Source: Saururus chinensis (lineage: Eukaryota; Streptophyta; Magnoliopsida; Piperales; Saururaceae). Taken from it: 64,000 nt of DNA. The DNA is taken from positions 17,667,968-17,731,967 of the forward strand of contig CP141141.1 of the NCBI GenBank assembly GCA_035235625.1, given 5' to 3'. A program made the position numbers and the translations under genes. This document shows, one piece after another, positions 22,252-34,309 of this stretch; positions within the stretch are counted from its first letter, which is position 1; each line of letters starts with the position of its first letter. Under the pieces are notes generated by a model. That model saw nothing but the letters and a program-made list of their open reading frames with translations. It had not been told where the DNA came from and searched no databases.

Positions 22252-22596
22252 TGAGAGAGGAGAGAGAGGAGGGAGGGGAGGGGAGGGGAAATTAGTACAC
22301 AGTATTAATTTCGTCCTTCTAAATGACAAAATAAGTACAATGACTGATTTCGTCTTTTAGAAGGACGAAATCAATACACAGTATTAATTTTGTCCTTTTA
22401 AAGGATGAAATAAAAAAAAATAAAAAAAAACCACTCAGGTGCCAGCGCCAGCCTGCACGGCAAAAATGAACACTACGTTAGGAAATATTTTCCAAAGTAG
22501 TCTAATTTGGTAAATATTTTTTAAAAAATTATTATTCAAATAAATTTCTACAATTTTGATAATTATTTTTTAAAATATTATTTAAATAATTTTCCC
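21541..22596. mobile_element. Non-autonomous MULE with a CT/GA giant hairpin
   Basis: The arms (21,541-21,720 and 22,420-22,596) are inverted copies sharing AATAATAATTTTTT, AAAAAATATTTACCAAATTA, a palindrome around ACCACTTTG-AAAGTGG and a GTGTTC-TTTTT-CC block. Inside are decayed ATTTCGTCCTTTTAAAGGA palindromes (21,720-21,850 and 22,305-22,410). They flank a CT-rich block (21,860-22,005) and a complementary GA-rich block (22,009-22,285). It encodes no protein; the Arg/Glu-rich and Ser/Leu-rich frames here are products of the microsatellite. Confidence 0.7.
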
Positions 22597-23184
22597 GTAT
22601 TAGTAGGGAACGGAGAGTAAAATAAGATACTAATATTCATACAACAAAAACTTGCACAAGAATTTTGATTGGACTTAATAAGTAAACCCTATACAAAGTT
22701 TATATAGGCTCACTCATGTGTAAACTTTTAATGTAAAAATATCATTTTCCTATAAAATTAGGTTTAGATTAATGAACAAAGCTAATCTTAGATGATAAGC
22801 TCAAGTATGAGTTTTTTTTTCATTGCAATTACACCTTACTGTTGGCAAAATTCCACTTAAACCTCCTACTATTTAAAAGAGGAAATACCCCATGATGTTA
22901 ACAAAACTCAATTGCTAAGAGAATCTTTGGAGACCACAACGATGTGGATTATGCCGAACGCACCACCTCTTCCACCCATTCTCTCCACCAAGCTCCCTAT
23001 TAGTCAAGGCCCCTTAATAATTAAATAAATAAAAATATTCTTATCATTTAAAAAATAACTAATAACAATTTTGTTAGCATAGAAAATGCACAGTTTTCAA
23101 AACATTAGGGGATATAAATATAATTTTGCCCAAAGTTAGAGGGTATACGAGCAATTTTGAAAAGTGATTTATTTTATTAACTCG
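22597..23184. other. Intergenic, AT-rich
   Basis: Apart from the Stowaway end at 22,606-22,619, I see no gene, RNA or repeat signature here. Confidence 0.4.
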
Positions 23185-23482
23185 GTATTATGTGCTATAC
23201 TGTTAATCAACATGGCCATGTCACCTATATAAACCAAATTAAGAGCTGAGCTCTGTTGTATACTTGTATTGGCGCTTCTCTAGTTGTGTTACACTTTAAT
23301 AGATGGCGGACGGTACGGTTCCTTCACCACAGTCTACACGTGTCTTCCCTCGTTCTAAGCATTTGTTTCCTCAGAGCAAAGTCTAACAGAGCTAGAGGAG
23401 CGCTAATACAACAAAGCTCAGCTCTTAACTTGGTTTACATAGGTAATATAGCCATGTTGAATAGCAGTATAGCACATAATAC
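23185..23482. mobile_element. MITE with about 95-bp terminal inverted repeats
   Basis: GTATTATGTGCTATACTG at 23,185 is repeated inverted at 23,465-23,482. The pairing continues through CAACATGGCCATGT, ACCTATATAAACCAA, TTAAGAGCTGAGCTCTGTTG and GCGCTTCTCTAG. The loop is about 110 bases. The target duplication is not clear, and a TA is possible. The 98-residue frame starting at 23,256 lies wholly inside and is not a gene. It sits about 575 bases downstream of the DNA glycosylase stop codon. Confidence 0.75.
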
Positions 23483-24056
23483 AGGAATGAAAGAAATTCA
23501 GGTACTTCTTTGTTGGGGTACAAGAATCCTTGAAGCAACTTTTTATCTTTGAAAGGCAGATATCTGAACGAAGACATTTTGATTCATGGCCGCCATATAA
23601 AATTCCACCTAAAGTACATTATGATAGTAAACGGATATGCCTAGCCATTACTGAACACTGAACGAAAAGTTAATACAACAATGCCCATACCGACAATAGT
23701 TGTAGCTTCATCTAACTCAAGAACAGATTGTATGCTGCCTTCGAATTTAAACTTAAACTACTAAGTCTCATAAATTAAGAAAAAAAAAAAAGAACATGGC
23801 TTCATGCTCGTAATTTTGCCTTTTGAAGGGTAGCTAAACTCTGAGCTTGGTATGAAACTACTTCTAAAAATGTGTCATGTATGACCGAACACTTATCCAC
23901 TTCTTCCTTGTGGCTCTTCCAAATTTTTGAGTTCTGCTAAGTGTTTATTTTGCTTGAGTTAGAGGTCTGCTATCAATTTATAGCAGTCGCTTTGGTCAGT
24001 GATCCCAATTAAAAATTAGATCAATCCTAGTAAAGGCGATCTATCTAGTGGTCACT
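23483..24056 (-). other. 3' flank of the DNA glycosylase gene
   Basis: Unique-looking DNA that should contain the 3' UTR and poly(A) site of the minus-strand gene. I cannot place the poly(A) signal confidently. Confidence 0.4.
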
Positions 24057-27000
24057 CTACTTGGCCTGCTCCTCTGAAGATTTCTTCATTTCTTTATTCC
24101 TCTTTGCTAACTTACTCGCTGCAAGGTGAAGCCTTGCCATCAAAGGCCGAGGTGCCCTTGTTTTGCGTTCAAATCCCCTCACGCAAACAAATCCTGCCAT
24201 ATGAGTTATTAAAGAAATAAAATAAGTACACACTGAAACTTAATCCACTCTCACATGCTGCAAAAAGTGAAAAAAACTGCATAATGTACCCACATTCTTA
24301 ATAGAAGGGCCTACATATAATGATTGCAAGTATTAATGCCAAATATAGTTACATAAATAACAGCCTCCAAATTATTTGAGGATGATATTATCAGTTTTAC
24401 TACTGTGAATTTGGTGAAGAGTTGTAGATTCATACCTCTCCAAAAGCAATGCTGGATTCCCACAGTTGTTAGACCTGAAATAAGGAATACAATTGTGAAT
24501 CTGGGAATAAATATGCTTTTTTCATCATTATCATATCACTAAACTTGTTTGTTTTTTTGTTTTGGATTATTTGTAAATTTTTCACAAAGCCAAACGTTTC
24601 CATCTATTGGACGTTTTCAAAGCAAAAACTTTGGAAATTATAGAAAGAAATACCTTTCTACAGTGGTGCTATCCTATGCCACAATAGAAAGCTCATAAAT
24701 TCTCAGTAAATAGAGAAACCTGCGTATTTATATAGTTGAATACTGCAAGTACTGCATACTGCTTCATAACCGGGGACAATAAAATGAGCAAATGGTTGGA
24801 ATAAAATAATCAAACAATCTGGTAGTCTTTGTTAGAATTCAGCAAAAAGTATATTTAAATGCAGATGGATAATCAATTCTAATAAAGTAAGACTACTCCT
24901 TCAGTCAATAATTTCTAGAAGTAAAAAACAATTGGTATATAAAAAGTAAAAGCAAAGGATAACTGAAGATGCCAATGGAACCATTACAGTAAGAGCTTCA
25001 ACTCTCAAGTGCCCAAAAACAGATTTTCAATTCTCAGAAGCAAACACCAATATTTTTGTAAAAAAAAACAGTAGCATAGCTAAAACAACCTCAAAGATAT
25101 TACTAAGTTTTTGCATTTAAAAATAAAAGACACAATTATGCTAAATAATACATAAAGTCATAAATATCTAAACTGAATAGCATCAAGACCAACTAATTGA
25201 TGTTCATTATTGAGAAGTTTGTTTTAAACTGTCATGTCATACTTATCTAGAATGACAAAAGCTAGTAATGCCCTAAAATCTACAAGAAACATTTTGTCAA
25301 GTAAAACATAGTATAATGAAGGGTGGATTGATAAAAACCACACCTCTAAATATAGTAGGTACCGAGGTGCCAAAATATACAGTACGCCTTGGTAGATTCC
25401 ATATCAGTCCCCTGGGAACATTAATAGGTTCAAGGCTGGAATCATGGTCTGCAAACACCTGCAAATAAATAAAACTCGTTTGTTACCTCTCAATCCTAGT
25501 GATAGTGTCTGTGTTGACTTATCAACTTTTCCTATACTGTACCTCATTAACTTGGAAATAAGTGCCATTAAGTGGAAAACTCCCTCTCATTGCAGTTCTG
25601 CATGGTATCTGTTCATGAAAATGTCATAACATAAATCGTCCAATTCTGTAAACAAGGTCAAATCTTTTTTTTTCGTCATTTTCTATTATTCTGCAATTTG
25701 AAAGAAATTTTTCTGATTTTAATAAGTTGCATCTCAGACTCACCAGTAGTGTTCCCCGAACTATTTGAGAATTTGCCTCCTTTATACTATTGCAAGCAAA
25801 GCAGGTCACCTTATCACATAGGTTACCAGATTCTTGAGACTTGCAGGACATTTCTGGTGGTTGAATTGAATTTGCAGTTTCTCCTTTTAAATAATATACA
25901 AAAGCAGCAGCATCAGTAAAAGCAAAAGCAAGCATAGCATAGCATATGGCAATGTATACTACAGGTCAGGTGCATCTGCTTTCTTACCTGGTGACCATAT
26001 CGCTAGAAGGTAAGGACATGGATCATCAGGCTCTCTTGGATCCAGCTGTTTCATTCTCCCAAAAAGTCAACAAAGTATATAATTTTTTTAAATTTAACAA
26101 GAAAACTTTGCTGAATATCCAAAGAAGCTTACCCCTGCCAACAATGTGTGGCCATCTGGAAGTTCATACCTGCAGTTAACAATAAAAAATCAGTGATACA
26201 TAAGCCACAATTTTCTTGCATAGATGATACATAGAGAACCAGCTAAGCATCATGTTCAGGATTTTATATGCCTGGTATATTAACACTATATTATAGGCAG
26301 TGATAACATAGAGGGTATGGATATACCATTCTATGCTTCAAAATACAACATCTTAACCTGATGATTCTCAATCATCACTTACACTCTCCAAATCAGTTCA
26401 CACACTCGTGATAATACTAAACATGAAAGTTAGTATTACTCACACGTGGTGCTCTGTCCGCAGTCGGCTGACATTTTTCAGCTTAGGCATAGGGATAGAA
26501 GCAGCTTCTGCAGTTAATGCTACTAGAGCTCTTGACATGTCCACATTTTGGAGCTCCATATTGTTTTCTTGCATATAAATCTTCACATTCTGTGAAAATT
26601 TTTCAAAATTAAGTTTAATGGTCGGTATTTCCTCAATATCATCTTGCCAGAAAGCTTCTTCTATTGCTTTTTCGGAGATATCCAGATTTTCTGGTTCTGG
26701 TGAAGTTGGTTCTTCAATGATTGGTTCAGATGTGTTGATTCTTGATTCTGGTGTAAAATGAGGACCCTTAAGTGATGGAAGTGGCATGAGATCCTTCATC
26801 ACGTCATTTTTTCCTGATGTGGTGAGGGGTACAGATGATGGCACCAAGCTCTTATTCTCCGGTCCAGGAAGAGCCAGCCTTGCACTGCAAGCAGCAGAGG
26901 TTTTCAGGAGTCTCATTTTTTTGAAGCACGCATCAAATGTTATTACATATTTTAAGAAGCATAATAACGCATAGAATTCTCAGAAGAATAATGCCTTTTT

Positions 27001-30000
27001 TGGCCATCTGCAGCACCATTCTGAATATACGAAAGTATTTCCTATGAGATTTATTCATGACCATGGTTGCAAATAAGTGCCTTGTAAAATATTCACGTAA
27101 TGCAATATTTGCATACACAACAATAAAATGTACACACCTTGCAAATGCACTAGCAAAATGTCTGCATTCGGCTCTCATTGGGCATGCATTGCAGTTAGGC
27201 TTGCTTTTTGTACAGAAAACCTGCAAGGAAGTCTTAAATTAGAAACATTCACTCACTTTACTTCATAATAATGACTGGCTAACAGCTAAGAGTATAAAGC
27301 ACAAACAATTATGCATTCTTCAAAATATTTGGATCTAGAACTGTTACTTCTTTCAGAAACCAAGATACTTCTCAATTTGAAAAGGTACTCTATAAGTTGA
27401 ATATAGGATGCATGAAGAATAGATAACAACCATTAAGTACCTTTCCAAATGTGATCAACTGATAATGAAGCTCGTACCTACAGACATATAAGACGTGAGA
27501 TTATCCTGATAGAAGCATTTTGAGAAAATGTCTGCTGCCATCTCAACATCTTTTAACGTTTTATACACTTGGGGCAATAACATATGAAAAAGTTGAAGCT
27601 TTATTAACAGCAAGTATAGAAATGTAAGGTTTCTAACTTAACAGTGTTTTCTGGTCCAATTTACACAGTCGTGGCCACAAATACTTCTGAACTGATTCAA
27701 GAATAGGATACCTTGAATAAAAAATCAACAAGTTAGACCACAGCACATTATCTTCTAATGGAAAATACTTTTTTGTGCAGACTACATCATGAATCTTAGT
27801 GCTTACAATTCCAGAAGGTGCAGTTGGAGAGACTCAGGCAACGGTTGAAGGGGAACCCATCCAAGTCGCACAGCTATCCGACCAACATTTGTGTCGACCT
27901 TAGAAAGACATAGTATGAGTTCCAACTCTTTAATTCTTTCATCTAATAAAGGAAATTCTCACGGGTGTTTACATCTATACTGTAAATCTTACTGGGAAAG
28001 CGAGATGATGAAGAGTCAAAAGACGCACACACTCCACACTTTTTAGCCCCAGCCCTCTTATACTAAGCAAGTATTCTCTGAAAAGGACATTGACACATCT
28101 TATGTTCTTGCAATGATATAATAATAGTCAACAGATATATCATCACCATGTTAATAAATCTTTTGCTTAGCCTAGGAAACCCATAATTGGTCTTACTTTG
28201 CTTTGTCTGGAGGAACATCTCTTAACCATTCCAAGTCTATGCTTCCATGTTCATGAACCAGTCGGTTGAGAAAGTCCTGCTCACAGTATTGCCATATCAA
28301 AATATCAGCATCTATTGCTTGTAGTGTAGTGTTGCTATGAAACTTCACCAGAAAGTACTGAGAAGTTTATCAAGTTCTTATTATTTGTTTAAAGGTAAGG
28401 TCTGCATTTCTTTCAGAATATAAAACTCTTCCAAGATAATCTTACTACTTTTAGGGCCAACGAAAAGTCTTCCTCAACTACATTCTAGTACCCATATTAA
28501 TAAGGCAACTAGAATTCTACAATTCCAGCATTATATTTCATTACCATCAGTTGTGAGCACTTTCTAGAAAAACTGAGAAGATTTAATCTCCTCTCACAAT
28601 GTCATATAAAAACAGAAAATGCCATTGTCTACCTTTATTCTTTCTGCAAGCATGTTGTTCATTCCTCGTTCCCTAATGGCATTAGCTATCTCCTTGACAT
28701 CAGCACATCTAAGCGCTTCATAGTCAAGAGAATCCATTGTCTCACAGCTTCTTGGCTTTTCTTGGCCCTGGCAACATACTCCTTTTCTTAGGCTGTCCCA
28801 GTCGATATCCTTCTTTCTCTCATCTCTTGTCTTCTTTATCCTGGATTTTCTTGTAATGGACTCACTCTCACAAGTTTGAAGTTCTTCTTTTGAATTTGAG
28901 ATAACTATTTTAGTCTCTGCAGCTTTTGAAATATTCACAGAGCTCGAGCATTCTACAAAATCACATATCTCTCCTATGTCTTGGTTGACTAATCCTGATT
29001 GTGGTTTCTGCCTTCTAGAATCATGCCTTTCTACTGATACTTGATCTAGGTTCCTTTGTTCTGACTCAGCCACATTCCTTTCTACACTGTTCTTATTATT
29101 TACATAACTGAAGCTCTCTTCAACTTCCAATGCCTTTTCTAAAAGATTTTTAATCAATTCTGGACGCACTTCCCCTCTCGTAGACTCTTGTCTCTGTTCT
29201 AAATCTGACAGGGTCCTCGGTTCTGACCCAAGTGAGAGTTGAACTACATGCCTGTCTGGTTGTGCACATGAGTCATCTATTGATGAAAATGGAGACACAG
29301 AAAATGGGAGAGCTGTAAAGTGAGAATTGGGATCATCAGACTGACATCTCTTTTTTAAACAATTATCGTTGGTATCTGCAATTTTGGAAGCAGTTGAAGG
29401 TAAGCATGATCTGCTTTCATCTACAGACACATCTATCCACCCAGTTTCAGAAGATCCCCAGTGTGGCCTTGTACCTTGTTCTATACTAGACAAGTATGGG
29501 TTGCCATAGTAGATAAAGGAATCTGATTCCTTCATCTCTTTGCAACAATTTATCCTCCTTTTCTCAAGTGTTGTCCTGTCTGTAACCTTGTTGGCTTGCA
29601 TTTGCAAAAGCTTGGTGAATGAAGTTTCTGGGATGCACCTAAATTTACTTACCACATTCTCTGTTTCGTGGGACTTCACAGCCGAGCTTGTACTATTTGC
29701 CGTCTGTATGCATGAATCAGTAGAACATATGGGTGATACTACAGAAATTTGTGAAGACATAACATCTTCGACTTGCGATGTATCTGTGAAATATTCTGGT
29801 ACTTCTTGACTTATTTGATGTTTGCTTTTATTAATGGATGTTAGCTTACACTTCAGATGGCCTGTCATACTTCCTCCAAAAAGGTCACCGCTATCCATCA
29901 AATTCTTGTACGATATAGGTTGAGCTTGATTCAGGGTTGTGGAAAACTGTACATGCACCCCCTGGTACAGCTCATTCTTATGCCATTCCTCATAGCTATT

Positions 30001-33000
30001 ACAGACTTCTTCATCTAGAGATTCTCTCATGCCATCTCCTTGCATTGGTAAATGCTCGGTGAATGAAGTATCTGCTGCATCAAAAACATCTGTGCATTTA
30101 GATCTCAGCACCAGATTCTCCACCTCTTCAACTTCTATGCCTGAACTAATCTGAGAAATTATTTGATTGCCCGACTCTGGGGAGGCCAGGGATGAAATCA
30201 CTGAGTTTTGAGAAAGGATTATTTCATCTACGACATTTGATGTGTTCTCAACAGAGGATTTGTGATCCATTTTCTGTTTTTCCTCACCTCTGGCTGATTG
30301 ATGACCTTGCGAGTTCTCGGCTGAACACCTTTCAATGCTGTTTCTTATTTCCTTTTCTTTGTTAACATGGGCTTCATGTAGTACTGCTGAATGTTCATCG
30401 GACATCCCTTGAGTTAATGCAGTTTCCTGCCATCTGGGGCTAGTGGATCCGCTAATCCCTTCTTCTTCATGAGGCATGTCATTGATGCTGCTTCTTGGCT
30501 GCAGTGGAAACCTTGCCGCAAGAGCCATGAAGGCAGAGCTGTGAAAGACGTTAAAAGCACGAAAAGTAAATGAGGCAAATCTGTATTTTGTCGTATATAT
30601 ACCTTTCATGTGTGTGCATGTGTGTTGTGGTAGTGGAGGTCGTGTGTGGGTGTGGGGCGCAGTGGTGCTGCTCAAATATACTGGGAAAGGAATATAGAAG
30701 AGAGCAGACTAACCTTGAAAGATGGTCAGATACATTTTGCGTGAGAAAAACACCAATTACTGAGTCCACAACGGATCCTTTCCACCGTGAGAAGCGTCTG
30801 TCACCTTTAAGAATATATTTTTCTTAATTCACTTACAAAATTAACAATCTAAACAATTTTTTAGTTAGTTACTGTAAGGCTCACATTGAAAATACAAAAA
30901 CAGAGATACAAGTGTGGCTCTGTAAATGTCTGCCTTCATTATAGCATGATGATAAGTCTTTACTGAAACTACACGTAACTACCAGCTGAAATAAAAAATG
31001 TGAACTCATAAAATATGATATTTCTTTATTTTTCCTTTCTTATTACTCAACGCAAGATACCAAGTAATATGTTTCCCACAGAGATGTTCACATTTTACTA
31101 GATGACTCCTAGAAATAATTAGGATGGTAGCTTCTGTAAATCAACTATCCATATTCTAGGACCAAGGGAAAACCTAAAAGCCTAGCAATCACGGAATAAA
31201 TCAACCATAACCCAGAAAAAAGTGGCTCCAGATATTAAATTGTAGGAAAGCAGACGAAATTTTCATTTTGTTAAGAGTACCTTGAACAAGATGCATTCGT
31301 GCTATGAATGAATCCACACGTCCCTTGAAAACTTGCCTTTCTTCTTCCCACCACTTCTCTTTGTTTGGATCCAGCGCTTCAGTTGTATCACTACCTTTCT
31401 TCCACATCAGCATATCCCAAACTCTGAGTGTCTCACTGTCTAAGATGACTTTGGCTCTCGGGCGCTGTTTTTTCCTAATAGGATCAAATGGCCCTTCATA
31501 AGTGACCATCTGTCTGTCCCCACCATATGGAACCAGGGCATTTTGTATTTCAGTGGATAGCATAGTTTCTCCATTAATGTTTAGAAATTTCAGTCTGTGA
31601 GCAAGTTCATCAACAGACCAAGATGGAAAAACTCTATTTGCTGCTTCTGAATGATGTACAGAATGTATGGGGCCCACTTTAAGCATTTTTGATTGACTAA
31701 ATTCAACTAATGATAAGGCTGAAACTGAAGACTTAGCTCCCCTTTCTTCTACACGTTGTTGGTACTGATCATATGTACCAGACTTGTTTCCTAATGGACT
31801 AGCTTGATTTATGGTAGAGCTGGAGGATTCAATGAGGCTAGTAGACTGCTTCTTAGTTCTTTCTTCTTGGTAATGTCCTCCTGTTCTATCCCTGTCAACT
31901 TCATGCCCGTGCCAATCTGGAAGCTCGCTGCCCTTTGTTAATGCAAACAGAAGGGGCAAATGACACACTTCAACAGATTTATCAGTTTTAGTAGTAGTTA
32001 ATGTTCCTTGGAGATTATACACTTTGTCAGGATAAGGTATTCCTTCAGGGCAATTCATGGATCGGGTATTGTCACGAGGCATTGATTTATTTCTGCCACT
32101 CAAAAAGTAGGATTGCCCATTGTACGAGAAGTCGCAGCTCTGGCCACTTGACTTATTTTTTGTTTCTGAGGTGTTGCACAGAGGATAGGAGCTGCAGTTA
32201 TCGTGTCCTGCTGCTGTCATGGAGGGAATGATATTTGCTATCATGTCCTTCTGCAAAACACCTGTTTTTGATTTTTTAATGATGATGTCATGGACGTTCA
32301 CAATGTTTGTTTGGTCAACTTCTGCATTAATAGTAGTTTCACAAAATCCCCTTTTCAGCCCTTTTTCTGAGTGCTTCATAACAGTTGACAAGATGCTATC
32401 GGAGTAGGTTCGCATTCCAAGCACATGATGAAATCCATTCTCTGACACAGATCGAGGGTTGTCTCCTATTTCCTTTTTAGAGACACGTTGAGGCATTTGT
32501 TCCATGCATTTTCTCCTTGCAAGCAACTTCATGTTTAATTTGGAAGGTTCTTTTCTTCCAATCATAGGTAAGGAAACAAGATTTTCTGGTTGTGGAATAC
32601 AGCTGTTGTTCATCGTTGTCAAGGAAAAATTGAGATCAATCCCAATTCCAGTATCTGAGTGGTCTTTTACTACTTCTAGGACTGGGTTGAACTGCACACC
32701 TGGTTGAAGTGAAGTGTCTCTCTTAGAATTTGTGCTTTCACATGTATTTGGCATTTGAGTCTCAGAATGACTATCAAAAGACCGGACACGTGATCCAGCA
32801 CCACCAGTGCTTCCTTCTCCCAGGTAATCTTCGAAATTAAAATTCAAAGCTCGCCTGCAAGAAGCTTTCGCACTTTCATTGTGTTCAGTTATCTCAGAAG
32901 CTTTTCCACCATCTGAAAGAGGTGTAGTATTCCCCTTGGTTGTAGACTTGCGTACATATTTCCTCTTCTCCCTTTTGGGTTCTTCAGGAGTAACTGGCTT

Positions 33001-34309
33001 GTGGGTTTTGTTAGGCTTTGCTTCTCTTGCAACTTTAGGCCTGTGCTTTTTCCTTTTCTGTTTTTGAGGTGGGTTGATGTCAATCCCTTGGTAGTCTTCC
33101 TTCCTTACATACTTAAAGGGCTCCTTCAATGGAGTGACAGGTTCAATGGAAGTAACCGATTCATTCATAAGGGGTTGGGCAAGAATACTAGATTTATTTG
33201 CCAGATGTGGACTACCCTGCTCACAAGATAGACCGGTAGATACATTTTCTTGTCTTATGCAACTACTAGGCTCATTTTCTTGGGTAAGAGGGTTGCATTG
33301 ATCCTGATAATTTGCAACCTGAGATCTAATGGAATACCAAGACTGGGCATCCTCATCTTTCTCCTTCAAATGCCATTCTCTGTGTGAATTAATGGGCTTA
33401 GCGGGGTCCATCTTTTGTGCTTCCTTGGCTCTTTGATCAGGTGTTGCTGGTGCCAACTGAGAGACTGCATGGCTGTTTGCAGGCACTTCTGCAGTTGAAT
33501 TTGCCCATGAATTTTGGTGACCCGATATTGCATGGAAAGGAATAGGATATCCCTCTGCAAAATTCAAGTTAAAGATCATATTTCATTAAATATTTTAAGG
33601 AGAGGAAGTGAAACTAAAATAATAAAAAAAAGAACAATATAGCATATATCTTTGAGGAGATACGACAGGCACAGAGCACTCTCAAATTGACACTCATGCC
33701 AAAAACTAGAATCAATTCAGAGAGACTGAAAAGAATAAGTTTTAGATTAAACGTACCAGTAGGCATAAGAGCAGAGAGGTGCAAAGTGTGGTTATAGGGA
33801 GGATTCATCCCAATCAAACCAGAGTTCACTGCCCCTAAGCTTTCCATGTACATCAGTTGATTGAAACCATCTATCTGAGGGCACAGAACTGGCAAGTAAG
33901 AGGACATTGAACTGGTTCCAGCTTGAGCTGCACTCAACTGCAAGAGCTGTAAACATGGCATTCCTCTCCCCATTCCAGCCATAGCATTGTGGACCTGAAT
34001 AAGAAAACCATTACAATTGAGAAACGAAAATTATTAGTAAAGGAAAAATACTGGTTGATGATCGTGGAAACTTCCCACCTGATTGCTGAAGCCCATTAGA
34101 CCAACATTCCTGCCCATGGCATCAAATACATTGCTGGCATCGGAAGTGTGAGTTATTCCTCCAGGAGCAGTCGTGGCAGATTGGACCCAGTTACTCTGCA
34201 CTGTCCTTGGCGGTTGCTCTGGCTTTGCTGGAGTGACTGGAACCCATGGATCCAAGATCTGACTGCTAGTTACTCCTGATTGCTGATTCCTCCCCTTCCC
34301 CAACTCCAT
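24057..34309 (-). CDS. DME-like: DEMETER/ROS1-family 5-methylcytosine DNA glycosylase, 19 coding exons, 2,072 aa
   Basis: A nuclear bifunctional glycosylase/lyase that excises 5-methylcytosine to start active DNA demethylation. Exons: 34,309-34,079; 33,994-33,757; 33,554-31,281; 30,804-30,714; 30,538-28,633; 28,276-28,197; 28,077-27,993; 27,898-27,807; 27,711-27,643; 27,477-27,441; 27,220-27,138; 26,884-26,444; 26,169-26,133; 26,045-25,988; 25,883-25,744; 25,608-25,543; 25,458-25,344; 24,474-24,436; 24,193-24,057. All junctions are GT-AG and in frame. Landmarks: WVPVTPAKP (22-30); basic KQKRKKHRPK region (about 320-360); domain A with KWWEEERQVFKGR and DSVIGVFLTQNVSDHLS (851-960); helix-hairpin-helix with catalytic Lys1619 (GLGLKS) and Asp1637 (VDTNVG); 4Fe-4S cysteines 1704, 1711, 1714 and 1720 (C-X6-C-X2-C-X5-C); C-terminal permuted RRM-like domain ending FVCVRGFERKTRAPRPLMARLH. 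RGMNNMLAERIK and LLSIRGLGLKS favour the DME over the ROS1 clade. The start is the first in-frame ATG after an upstream stop. The gene looks intact. Length resembles Arabidopsis DME (about 2,000), not ROS1 (about 1,400). Confidence 0.95.

Larger units (their letters stand above)
15632..22596. mobile_element. Composite MULE block (outer insertion)
   Basis: The left terminus GGGAATATTATTTAAAAT at 15,632 and the right terminus ATTTAAATAATTTTCCC ending at 22,596 are inverted copies of one another. The left arm (15,632-15,800) contains the family landmarks: a GACCACGTAGGGG-CAGCC block and a TTTATCCTTTTGAATGACAAAATC palindrome. Inside lie a gene-like stretch (15,800-16,520), the PMD MULE (16,537-21,443), a right-arm remnant (21,460-21,541) and a hairpin-bearing copy (21,541-22,596). 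The right terminus may instead belong only to that last copy, so the outer pairing is an inference resting on the split Stowaway. Confidence 0.45.
15458..22617. mobile_element. Stowaway MITE split by a MULE insertion
   Basis: The left part (15,458-15,631) starts after a TA with CTCCCTTAGTCTAATATT. Its second arm reads inwards as CTAAATAGGGCTATTAATA up to 15,631. The missing end of that arm, GGGAACGGAGAG plus TA, lies at 22,606-22,619, just past the right MULE terminus. Joined across the MULE, the two pieces give an ordinary Stowaway terminal repeat that pairs with the left one. The nine bases before the MULE (CTATTAATA) and after it (GTATTAGTA) match at seven positions, as expected for a decayed MULE target duplication. 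Confidence 0.55.

Noticed and set aside
21847-22360. Long frames rich in Ser/Leu or Arg/Glu
   Set aside because: They are translations of CT/GA microsatellite and occur on both strands.
23256-23552. 98-codon frame
   Set aside because: Mostly contained in a MITE with long inverted repeats.
25624-25935. Frame starting MLAFAFTDAAAF as a separate gene
   Set aside because: From 25,883 it is exon 15 of the demethylase; the residues before that are intron translation.
29540-33231. Plus-strand frames of 60-90 codons inside the demethylase gene
   Set aside because: They lie opposite the large coding exons and are shadows of the minus-strand gene.
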